Shown: positions 1 through 5,740, numbered from the stretch's first letter. The stretch is 6,399 nt of DNA from Collinsella sp. (GCA_019414325.1 DXMG01000069.1:1-6399); one strand, 5' to 3'. Numbers and translations are program-made. Notes: generated by a model from the letters alone, not told the origin.

Positions 1-1
1 C

Positions 2-2206
2 AGCGGCACCGAGGTTGTCTTTGACATCGATAAGATCGTCAATGCCATCCGTGCCGCAAACTTGGAGGTCGAGGAGAGCTCTCGTCTTACCGACCGCCAG
101 GTGGTTTACGCGGCGCAAAACGTCGCCGAGGCATGCGAGAACGCGGGCCACACTGTTTCGGTCGAGGAGATTCAGGATTTGGTCGAGGACGAGATCATGC
201 GTCTCGACTGCTACGAGGTTGCCCGCCACTACATCATCTATCGCTATGTTCAGAGCCTGAAGCGCCAGAAGAACACGACCGATGACAAGATTCTGTCGCT
301 GATCGAGTGCAACAACGAAGAGGTCAAGCAGGAGAACTCCAACAAGAACCCGACCGTCAATTCCGTTCAGCGTGACTACATGGCCGGCGAGATCTCCAAG
401 GACCTGACTCAGCGTGTGCTGCTGCCCCAAGAGATCGTGGATGCCCATAATGAGGGCCTGATCCATTTCCACGATTCGGATTACTTTGCCCAGCACATGC
501 ACAACTGCGATCTGGTGAACCTGGAGGACATGCTCCAGAACGGCACTGTTATCTCGGGTACGCTGATTGAGAAGCCGCACAGCTTCTCGACCGCCTGCAA
601 CATCGCGACGCAGATCATCGCCCAGGTTGCTTCCTCCCAGTACGGTGGCCAGTCGATTTCGCTGACCCATCTTGCCCCGTTCGTCGAGGTGAGCCGTCAA
701 AAGATTCGCGGCGAGGTCGCCCGCGAGCTCGAGGAGCTCGGTGTTTCCGCATCTCCCGAAAAGGTCCGCGAGGTTGTTGAGGACCGCCTGCGTGACGAGA
801 TCCGTCGCGGCGTTCAGACGATTCAGTATCAGGTCGTGACCCTTATGACCACGAATGGCCAGGCGCCGTTCGTGACGGTCTTTATGTATCTCAATGAGGC
901 CCGTACGCCCCAGGAGAAGCACGACCTTGCCATGATTGTGGAGGAGACGCTTCGTCAGCGCTATGAGGGCGTTAAGAACGAAGCCGGCGTGTGGATCACC
1001 CCGGCGTTCCCCAAGCTCATCTACGTGCTCGAGGACGATAACGTTCACGAGGATTCCCCGTACTTCTACCTGACCCAGCTGGCTGCCAAGTGCACTGCCA
1101 AGCGTATGGTGCCCGATTACATCTCCGAGAAGAAGATGCGCGAGCTCAAGCTGTCTAAGGGCGAGACCGCCGGCAACGGCGATTGCTATACCTGCATGGG
1201 TTGCCGCAGCTTCCTGACGCCCGACCGCTCCGGTAACGGATTTAACAACGTGGCCAACGCGCTGAACTATGACCCGAACAAGCCCAAGTACTACGGTCGC
1301 TTTAACCAGGGCGTTGTGACCATCAACCTGCCCGATGTCGCGCTGAGCTCGCATCAGGACATGGATAAGTTCTGGAAGATCTTCGACGAGCGCCTTGAGC
1401 TGTGCCACCGCGCCCTGCTGTGCCGTCATGAGCGTCTGATGGGTACGCTTTCGGATGCCGCACCGATTCTTTGGCAGTACGGTGCCCTCGCCCGCCTGAA
1501 GAAGGGCGAGACGATCGACAAGCTGCTCGTGGGCGGTTACTCCACCATTAGTCTGGGTTATGCCGGCCTGTATGAGTGCGTCAAGTACATGACGGGCCAC
1601 AGCCACACCGAGAAGGAGGGCACGCCCTTTGCCATGGCTGTCATGCAGCGCATGAACGACAAGTGCGCGGAGTGGAAGGCCGAAAGCGATATTGACTTCT
1701 CGCTGTACGGTACCCCGCTTGAGTCGACGACCTACAAGTTCGCCAAGTGCCTGCAGCGTCGTTTTGGCATCATCCCGGGCGTGACGGACAAGGGCTACAT
1801 CACCAACAGCTATCACGTCCATGTGTCTGAGGAGATTGATGCTTTCGATAAGCTCAAGTTCGAGGGCATGTTGCAGCAGCTTTCGCCGGGCGGTGCTATC
1901 TCCTACGTTGAGGTTCCCAACATGCAGGACAACCTCAAGGCTGTCATTCGCGTGATGCAGTACATCTACGACAACATCATGTACGCCGAGCTCAACACCA
2001 AGAGCGATTATTGCCAGGTGTGCGGTTACGACGGCGAGATCAAGATTGTCGAGGATGACGGCAAGCTGGTGTGGGAGTGCCCCAACTGCGGCAACCGCGA
2101 TCAGGAGAAGATGAACGTCGCCCGTCGCACGTGCGGCTACATCGGTACCCAGTTCTGGAACCAGGGTCGAACCGAGGAGATCCGCGACCGCGTGCTGCAT
2201 CTCTAA
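2..2206 (+). CDS. nrdD: Anaerobic (class III) ribonucleoside-triphosphate reductase, 5'-truncated by window edge
   Basis: This is the glycyl-radical enzyme that reduces ribonucleoside triphosphates to deoxynucleotides in the cytoplasm without oxygen. The frame is open from base 2, and the first residues (SGTEVVFDIDKIVNAI) are already inside an ATP-cone, so about ten residues and the true start lie outside the window. The TTG at 62 is not a start. Counting from base 2: ATP-cone about 1-95, then the NrdD catalytic barrel. Visible landmarks are CNIATQ with Cys199, MGCRSF with Cys401 (the likely thiyl-radical cysteine), a C-terminal zinc site of two CxxC pairs (Cys671/674 and Cys693/696), and the glycyl-radical motif RTCGYIG with Gly712. 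The 734 visible residues fit the family (E. coli about 712). The activase NrdG is encoded next, on the same strand. No NrdR box is visible in the window; the promoter is off the left edge. Confidence 0.97.
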   Translation, partial: SGTEVVFDIDKIVNAIRAANLEVEESSRLTDRQVVYAAQNVAEACENAGHTVSVEEIQDLVEDEIMRLDCYEVARHYIIYRYVQSLKRQKNTTDDKILSLIECNNEEVKQENSNKNPTVNSVQRDYMAGEISKDLTQRVLLPQEIVDAHNEGLIHFHDSDYFAQHMHNCDLVNLEDMLQNGTVISGTLIEKPHSFSTACNIATQIIAQVASSQYGGQSISLTHLAPFVEVSRQKIRGEVARELEELGVSASPEKVREVVEDRLRDEIRRGVQTIQYQVVTLMTTNGQAPFVTVFMYLNEARTPQEKHDLAMIVEETLRQRYEGVKNEAGVWITPAFPKLIYVLEDDNVHEDSPYFYLTQLAAKCTAKRMVPDYISEKKMRELKLSKGETAGNGDCYTCMGCRSFLTPDRSGNGFNNVANALNYDPNKPKYYGRFNQGVVTINLPDVALSSHQDMDKFWKIFDERLELCHRALLCRHERLMGTLSDAAPILWQYGALARLKKGETIDKLLVGGYSTISLGYAGLYECVKYMTGHSHTEKEGTPFAMAVMQRMNDKCAEWKAESDIDFSLYGTPLESTTYKFAKCLQRRFGIIPGVTDKGYITNSYHVHVSEEIDAFDKLKFEGMLQQLSPGGAISYVEVPNMQDNLKAVIRVMQYIYDNIMYAELNTKSDYCQVCGYDGEIKIVEDDGKLVWECPNCGNRDQEKMNVARRTCGYIGTQFWNQGRTEEIRDRVLHL

Positions 2207-2217
2207 TACCGCTCCGG

Positions 2218-2356
2218 GGCTGAACCGAGAGGGCCGCTTGGGCATTTGCTCGCTATTTCGGACAGTCCTGCGCAAGACGAAGGCCACATTAAGTGGCCTT
2301 CTTTGCGTGCGGAACTCATATCGAGCAAAAGCCCAAGCGGCCCTCTCGGCTCAGCC
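2218..2356. repeat. Large imperfect palindrome (39-bp outer arms)
   Basis: The left arm 2218-2256 and right arm 2318-2356 are inverted copies with 36 of 39 positions matching, including a perfect 19-bp block (2225-2243 against 2331-2349). Between them the sequence keeps pairing with bulges and mismatches down to the perfect core stem at 2279-2301. RNA from either strand could therefore fold as one long rod-like hairpin of about 139 nt. It could be an oversized bidirectional terminator, an RNase III substrate, or a dispersed repeat or MITE-like remnant; the sequence alone does not decide. Confidence 0.85.
2279..2304 (+). terminator. Probable intrinsic terminator after nrdD
   Basis: GAAGGCCAC (2279-2287) pairs perfectly with GTGGCCTTC (2293-2301) around a 5-nt ATTAA loop and is followed by TTT. 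The T-run is short, so termination may be incomplete. It lies 72 nt after the nrdD stop, at the exact centre of the larger palindrome. The symmetry would allow activity on both strands. Confidence 0.6.
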
Positions 2357-2492
2357 AAGTTGACGTAGCTGAGATGCAGCGCGCGGTCTGCTCACTCCTC
2401 GAAGTTCTTAGCGGAAATAATTCGAGCTGCAGCTGCGATTTACTTGCGATAGCGGTTGAGCCGCAACCCAGTTTTTATTGGACCTCGAACCC

Positions 2493-2498
2493 TATACT
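2493..2498 (+). promoter_or_regulatory. Candidate -10 element for nrdG
   Basis: TATACT is close to the sigma-70-type -10 consensus. It lies 136 nt before the nrdG start and downstream of the nrdD terminator, where a promoter would be needed. No good -35 box sits at 16-18 bp upstream; TTGGAC at 2478-2483 is too close (9 bp) to serve. If used, the nrdG transcript would carry the two hairpin structures in its leader. Confidence 0.3.
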
Positions 2499-2534
2499 CG
2501 ATGTTCGCTTCGTTCATTGAGTTACCCTTTGCAT

Positions 2535-2618
2535 GAGGTCGGGACATATCGTCCCGCCCGCAGTTTCGCAGGCCGAAGGCCGAGAATGTTTGAGGACGGG
2601 ATGATATGTCCCGACCTC
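2535..2618. repeat. Inverted repeat with self-palindromic arms in the nrdG leader
   Basis: Arms 2535-2556 and 2597-2618 are inverted copies with 21 of 22 positions matching, separated by 40 bp. Each arm also contains its own hairpin: CGGGAC-ATATC-GTCCCG at 2540-2556, and CGGGAT-GATAT-GTCCCG at 2597-2613 (one G-U pair in RNA). The spacer holds a further bulged stem centred on GGCCGAAGGCC at 2571-2581. The RNA could fold as one long hairpin or as separate small ones. The right arm ends 2 nt before the nrdG Shine-Dalgarno sequence. As DNA, the two 17-bp palindromes, 57 bp centre to centre, could also be paired operator sites. Confidence 0.8.
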
Positions 2619-2620
2619 CC

Positions 2621-2625
2621 GGGAG
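2621..2625 (+). promoter_or_regulatory. Ribosome-binding site of nrdG
   Basis: GGGAG lies 8 nt before the ATG at 2634 and settles the start against the upstream in-frame TTG at 2478. It forms the right half of a perfect 10-bp palindrome CTCCCGGGAG (2616-2625), whose first three bases belong to the long inverted-repeat arm, so the site abuts the leader structure directly. Confidence 0.75.
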
Positions 2626-2633
2626 AGTTACCT

Positions 2634-3215
2634 ATGAACTACGCGAACATTAAGTATTTCGACATTGCTGATGGAGAAGGCGTTCGTACTTCTCTGTTTG
2701 TGAGCGGGTGCCGTCGTGGGTGCAAGAACTGCTTTAACTCTGTCGCGTGGGACTTTACTGCGGGCGAGCCGTTCGATCGTGCCGTCGAGGACAAGATTAT
2801 CGAGAGCCTCGATCATCCCTTTATTGACGGCCTGACGATTCTGGGCGGCGAACCTATGGAGCCCGAGAATCAGGCGGGACTCGTTGAGTTTGTCGAGCGC
2901 GTTCGTGCCGCTTATCCTGCGGGGTCAGGAAAGACCATTTGGTGTTTTACCGGCGACGTGCTCGAGGAGCTTATGCCGGGTGGTCGCCACCATACCGAGG
3001 CGACGGACCGTATCCTTGCTTGCCTCGATATGTTGGTGGATGGCCCGTTTGTTCAGGATCTGTACGATATCTCATTGCGCTTTAGGGGCTCGAGTAACCA
3101 GCGTGTAATCGATATGAACGCTACGCGCGACCGTGCTGAGCGCGAGGGCGTTGTGCTTTGTGATGCGGTTGAACTTTGGCGTGATGATCCGGTCTATTCG
3201 ACCCATACTATGTAG
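2634..3215 (+). CDS. nrdG: Anaerobic ribonucleotide reductase activating protein (radical SAM)
   Basis: NrdG uses a [4Fe-4S] cluster to cleave S-adenosylmethionine and abstract hydrogen from the NrdD glycine, making the glycyl radical. The 193-residue product begins MNYANIKYFDIADGEGVRTSLFVSG, typical of the family's N-terminus. The cluster-binding CxxxCxxC motif is Cys26, Cys30 and Cys33, followed by FNSVAWDF. The radical-SAM GGEP motif is at 71-74 (LTILGGEPME), and a VDGPF segment is near residue 144. The length is slightly above the E. coli protein (about 154), with additional sequence at the C-terminus. The start is supported by the GGGAG site 8 nt upstream. It follows nrdD on the same strand but behind a terminator-like hairpin and a 427-bp gap, so it may have its own promoter. 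Confidence 0.95.
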   Translation: MNYANIKYFDIADGEGVRTSLFVSGCRRGCKNCFNSVAWDFTAGEPFDRAVEDKIIESLDHPFIDGLTILGGEPMEPENQAGLVEFVERVRAAYPAGSGKTIWCFTGDVLEELMPGGRHHTEATDRILACLDMLVDGPFVQDLYDISLRFRGSSNQRVIDMNATRDRAEREGVVLCDAVELWRDDPVYSTHTM

Positions 3216-3238
3216 CTTGTGGTCGATGCCGAAGAGCG

Positions 3239-3247
3239 TGGTACCAT
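3239..3247 (+). promoter_or_regulatory. Candidate extended -10 promoter for folE
   Basis: TGGTACCAT fits an extended -10 (TGn followed by TACCAT) 34 nt before the folE start and just after the nrdG stop. A possible -35, TTGTGG, is at 3217-3222 with a long 19-bp spacer. This would give the folate genes their own transcript instead of read-through from nrdG. Confidence 0.35.
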
Positions 3248-3270
3248 AGCGCGAACGCAAAATCGGAAAA

Positions 3271-3276
3271 GTGAGG
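3271..3276 (+). promoter_or_regulatory. Ribosome-binding site of folE
   Basis: GTGAGG lies 5 nt before the ATG at 3282. It favours this start over the in-frame GTG at 3219, which has no Shine-Dalgarno sequence, lies only 4 nt after the nrdG stop, and would add 21 residues unlike the family. Confidence 0.55.
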
Positions 3277-3281
3277 CCCAG

Positions 3282-3839
3282 ATGGTCGATCAGGAAAAAG
3301 TCGAGGCCGCCATTAAGCTGTTGCTTGAGGGCATAGGCGAGGACCCAACTCGTGAGGGCCTGCTGGAGACCCCGGCGCGCGTTGCCCGTATGTATGGTGA
3401 GATCGCCGGCGGTATGGACCAGAGTGCCGAAGAGCACCTGTCCAAAACCTTTGCCGTCGCCTCGAACGACTTGGTTATCGAGCGCGACATCACGTTTTAC
3501 TCGCTGTGCGAGCATCATCTGCTGCCGTTTTATGGCAAGGCTGCGATCGGCTATATCCCTAACGGTCGCGTGGCGGGTCTGTCTAAGCTCGCTCGCACGG
3601 TTGAAGTCTATGCCCGTCGTCTGCAGCTGCAGGAGCAGCTGTGTGCGCAGGTTGCCGACGCTCTCATGGATTATCTCGCTCCCCAGGGAGCGATTGTGCT
3701 CATGGAGGCTGAGCATATGTGCATGACCATGCGCGGCGTGCAAAAGCCCGGCACCAAGACCGTGACGCTCGCTCGCCGCGGCGTCTTTGAGACCGATCCC
3801 GCGCTCGAGGAGCGGTTCTTTAGGATGCTGGGCCGATAG
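3282..3839 (+). CDS. folE: GTP cyclohydrolase I
   Basis: This enzyme converts GTP to 7,8-dihydroneopterin triphosphate plus formate, the first step of folate synthesis. The 185-residue product shows the family in order: EDPTREGLLETPARVARMY at about 20-38, the zinc and active-site motif SLCEHHLLPF (Cys76, His79), GLSKLARTVEVYARRLQLQEQL at about 99-120, and EAEHMCMTMRGVQKPG with the third zinc ligand Cys147. The Cys76-Cys147 spacing of 71 equals that of Cys110-Cys181 in the E. coli enzyme. All catalytic landmarks are intact, indicating a zinc-dependent FolE of type IA. It is followed by the HD-domain gene after a single base, which suggests translational coupling, and then by folB, making a pterin operon. 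Confidence 0.97.
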   Translation: MVDQEKVEAAIKLLLEGIGEDPTREGLLETPARVARMYGEIAGGMDQSAEEHLSKTFAVASNDLVIERDITFYSLCEHHLLPFYGKAAIGYIPNGRVAGLSKLARTVEVYARRLQLQEQLCAQVADALMDYLAPQGAIVLMEAEHMCMTMRGVQKPGTKTVTLARRGVFETDPALEERFFRMLGR

Positions 3840-3840
3840 C

Positions 3841-4422
3841 ATGAGGGTCGTCAACGACTTTACATCGAAGACCGATGAGGGGACGTCGCGTCGCGGCTTC
3901 ATGGCTTCGGGCCTGGCCCCCTTTGGTGCCATGCCTCGCATTGATTACATTTGTGCCAACGGGCTGTTTCGGCGGCACCTGGGCAACATTGCGCAGTTGG
4001 AATCGGGGCGCATCTTCTGCCGCCACGGTATTGACCATCTGCTCGATGTCGCTCGCATTATGTGGATCAAGAATCTCGAGGAGCAGCTCGAATTTGACCG
4101 CGAGGTCATCTACGCCACGGCACTTCTTCACGATATCGGCAAAGATGAACAGTATGAATCGGGTATATCCCATGATGTTGCAAGCGAGCGCGTCGCTGAT
4201 GCAATTCTCGGCGGCATGCCCGATGACGTGGCGTTTGAGCCGGCCGATGCCGCAGCCATTAAGACGGCCATTCTGGGCCATCGAAAGCTGCGCGTGAACA
4301 GCCAACCGCTTGAGCGTCTGCTCTATGCGGCCGACAAGGCCTCGCGCGCCTGCTTCGCATGCCCCGCGCGCAATGCTTGCAACTGGAGCGATGATAAAAA
4401 GAACCTGTCGATTCGCGTGTAG
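3841..4422 (+). CDS. HD-domain phosphohydrolase with C-terminal cysteine cluster, within the fol operon
   Basis: The 193-residue product is a cytoplasmic-type HD metal-dependent phosphohydrolase. Visible landmarks are FCRHGIDHLLDVAR (His62/His66), the HD doublet His97-Asp98 in ALLHDIGKDE, SHDVAS (His111), GHRKL (His147) and a late aspartate, Asp165, in YAADKASR. A cysteine cluster follows (Cys171, Cys174, Cys180), then NWSDDKKN. The cluster could bind zinc or Fe-S, perhaps with Cys60. It starts 1 nt after folE and ends 43 nt before folB. From memory, related HD proteins sit in clostridial folate operons between folE and folP. This suggests, without proving, a role on dihydroneopterin triphosphate or monophosphate. 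The start is uncertain: ATG 3841 is coupled to folE, but similarity to the family seems to begin near residue 31, so ATG 3931 (or 3901) is possible. None has a clear ribosome-binding site. Confidence 0.85.
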   Translation: MRVVNDFTSKTDEGTSRRGFMASGLAPFGAMPRIDYICANGLFRRHLGNIAQLESGRIFCRHGIDHLLDVARIMWIKNLEEQLEFDREVIYATALLHDIGKDEQYESGISHDVASERVADAILGGMPDDVAFEPADAAAIKTAILGHRKLRVNSQPLERLLYAADKASRACFACPARNACNWSDDKKNLSIRV

Positions 4423-4450
4423 TTAGTTTGCGCGGTCGGGGTTCTAAACG

Positions 4451-4456
4451 AAGGAG
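4451..4456 (+). promoter_or_regulatory. Ribosome-binding site of folB
   Basis: AAGGAG is the strongest Shine-Dalgarno sequence in the window, 9 nt before the ATG at 4466. It supports the long N-terminus of FolB over the in-frame GTG at 4568. Confidence 0.8.
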
Positions 4457-4465
4457 ACGATCGCG

Positions 4466-4951
4466 ATGAGTAACAAAAAGCTGCCCGAGAATGCAACCAA
4501 GACTGAAGGCGCCGAGCTCGCCCGCCGTGGCAGGGGCGAAATATCCACCGCAACGGCGGTGCCCCACGTGAGCTATGACGATCTGCGCCATGCCGACCGT
4601 ATTGTCATTGACGGGCTTGAGGTTTTTGCCAACCATGGTGTGTATCCCGAGGAGAACGCGCTGGGCCAGAAGTTCATCGTGTCCTTGGTGCTCTATGCCG
4701 ACCTGCGCGCTGCGGGGGAGCACGATAACCTGGACGCCTCGATTGACTACGGCTCGGTGTGCCACGATGTCGATGGCTATCTGCGCGAGCATACGTTTAG
4801 GCTCATCGAGGCGGCAGCTGAGGGTACGGCCCAGATGCTGCTGCGCCGTTATCCCTCGCTGCTTGGTGTGCGCATCAAGCTCGATAAGCCTTGGGCGCCC
4901 GTCGGTCTTCCCCTGGCAAGCTGCGGTGTCGAGATCGAGCGCGTGCGCTAA
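4466..4951 (+). CDS. folB: Dihydroneopterin aldolase with N-terminal extension
   Basis: FolB cleaves 7,8-dihydroneopterin to 6-hydroxymethyl-7,8-dihydropterin and glycolaldehyde. The conserved domain occupies about residues 44-161: DRIVIDGLEVFANHGVYPEE, LGQKF, DASIDYGSVC, RLIEAAAEGTA, IKLDKPWAP and a final GVEIER. By alignment from memory with the S. aureus enzyme, Glu63, Tyr95 and Lys141 correspond to its Glu22, Tyr54 and Lys100, so the active site looks intact. At 161 residues it is about 40 longer than usual. The excess is a charged, probably disordered N-terminus (1-43, including ARRGRGE) of unknown purpose. A strong Shine-Dalgarno site supports this start. It is the last gene of the folE-HD-folB set; its stop lies 6 bp from the stop of the convergent minus-strand gene. 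Confidence 0.93.
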   Translation: MSNKKLPENATKTEGAELARRGRGEISTATAVPHVSYDDLRHADRIVIDGLEVFANHGVYPEENALGQKFIVSLVLYADLRAAGEHDNLDASIDYGSVCHDVDGYLREHTFRLIEAAAEGTAQMLLRRYPSLLGVRIKLDKPWAPVGLPLASCGVEIERVR

Positions 4952-4957
4952 CCGGTA

Positions 4958-5734
4958 CTAATATGTCTCTATGGGTGGCTGCTTGAGCCGCTGGGACAGT
5001 GCTCTATTGTTGGGGCAGTATGTGTCGAGCAGGACGTGGAACCGCTGGTTGTGGCTTGGCTCGAGCAAGTGGACGAGCTCGTGGGCGACAACCATGTCGA
5101 GGCATTCGATGGGATAGGCGGCAAGTTCGCGTGCGATGCGAATGGCGCCGGATTTGGGAGTGCATGAGCCCCAACGCGTTTTCATGCTGCGTACGGAAAC
5201 GCGAGAAACGGCGACACCCATTGCGATTTCGTATGCGTGCACCATATCGCGCAGCGCCGATGTGACTTCGGACGTATAGAGCTGGTCGATGTGGGCTTGG
5301 AGCTCATCGGACGTTAGGCCGTCGAGGATTGCGTGCCGCTTGGTCTGTGGGCTTTCATCCGATTTATCGGTACCCATAAAACTTGCGAAGGTGGCCTGTT
5401 TGGGTCGCGGTGCGGGTGATGCAAAGTTGTGATCGAGCGCATCCTGTACCGTGATGGGCTTGCCCCAAAGTGCAATGATGGACGAGGGACTGAGCGGCTC
5501 TCGCGCCGTCGCCTGACGTCGCTCACGCTGGGCAAGTCGGTTGACAATCCAGGCACTGTTGCGCTTTACAAACGCTTCGATGCGCTCGCGGCTGGCGCCG
5601 AGCGGTGCACTGGCGTGGACCTCACCACTCGATGTGACGCGTAGGTTGAAGTTCTTGACGCGCTTTTTGGTAACTACGACGGGGATGGGCGTCCCATCCG
5701 GTCGGGATACGGAAATCGTAAACTGCTGCGTCAA
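4958..5734 (-). CDS. YgjP/DUF45-family zinc metallopeptidase (M48-like, SprT-like fold)
   Basis: The 258-residue product (counted from the TTG start) has the DUF45/YgjP layout. An N-terminal beta-rich part contains KKRVKNFNLRVTSSGEVHASAP at about 23-44 and a helix with RIEAFVKRNSAWI. Next comes the diagnostic RWGSCTPKSGAIRI (WGSC at 188-191), then the zinc site HELVH (His218, Glu219, His222) with the likely third ligand His228 in PSHNQRFH. Residues about 103-140 look like a low-complexity, Pro/Ser/Lys-rich insertion. The physiological substrate of such proteins is not established. I chose TTG at 5734 because GAAGGA sits 6 nt upstream, whereas the in-frame ATG at 5767 (269 residues) lies inside a hairpin arm and has no Shine-Dalgarno sequence. 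The gene lies downstream of the dipeptidase gene and may be co-transcribed with it. Confidence 0.88.
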   Translation of the reverse strand: MTQQFTISVSRPDGTPIPVVVTKKRVKNFNLRVTSSGEVHASAPLGASRERIEAFVKRNSAWIVNRLAQRERRQATAREPLSPSSIIALWGKPITVQDALDHNFASPAPRPKQATFASFMGTDKSDESPQTKRHAILDGLTSDELQAHIDQLYTSEVTSALRDMVHAYEIAMGVAVSRVSVRSMKTRWGSCTPKSGAIRIARELAAYPIECLDMVVAHELVHLLEPSHNQRFHVLLDTYCPNNRALSQRLKQPPIETY

Positions 5735-5740
5735 AAGCGG

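Larger units (their letters stand above)
2519..2632. repeat. 8-bp direct repeat GAGTTACC flanking the nrdG leader structure
   Basis: GAGTTACC occurs at 2519-2526 and again at 2625-2632, 106 bp apart, on either side of the inverted-repeat segment. This could be a target-site duplication left by a small inserted element. However, the inverted arms begin 8 bp inside the left copy and stop 6 bp before the right copy, so the layout is not that of a textbook MITE. Chance is not excluded. Confidence 0.5.
2207..2633. other. 427-bp nrdD-nrdG intergenic region without a gene
   Basis: I see no convincing gene here. The only sizeable open frame, opening at a GTG at 2293, begins inside the terminator stem, has no ribosome-binding site and resembles no protein I know. 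The region divides into a large palindrome with a terminator-like core (2218-2356), a quieter stretch (2357-2470) with only short palindromes such as AGCTGCAGCT near 2426, a possible -10 element at 2493, a small hairpin (2496-2503 with 2515-2522, one G-U pair, 11-nt loop), and the double-palindrome segment ending at the nrdG ribosome-binding site. Class III nrdD and nrdG are more often only a few bases apart, so this spacing is notable. Confidence 0.8.

Noticed and set aside
62..64. TTG as the start of nrdD
   Set aside because: The ATP-cone sequence continues in frame upstream to base 2, so the gene begins outside the window.
2293..2520. 75-residue open frame in the nrdD-nrdG gap
   Set aside because: It starts with a GTG inside the terminator stem, runs through the palindrome arm, has no ribosome-binding site and shows no recognisable protein features.
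2478..2633. 52-residue N-terminal extension of NrdG from a TTG
   Set aside because: It would translate the palindromic leader. The family's normal N-terminus begins at ATG 2634, which has a good Shine-Dalgarno site.
2207..2633. NrdR boxes or an adenosylcobalamin riboswitch controlling the nrd genes
   Set aside because: No match to the NrdR palindrome (ACA-AT-rich-TGT type) and no B12-box-like conserved segment could be seen by eye.
3883..3933. Twin-arginine-like motif (TSRRGFMASGLAPFGA) at the start of the HD protein
   Set aside because: The hydrophobic stretch is too short, no convincing cleavage site follows, and a GTP/pterin-pathway HD enzyme is expected in the cytoplasm. The residues may not even be translated.
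3072..3941. Long minus-strand open frame opposite folE (289 codons)
   Set aside because: It is an antisense shadow of folE, whose catalytic motifs are intact on the plus strand. High GC content readily produces such frames.
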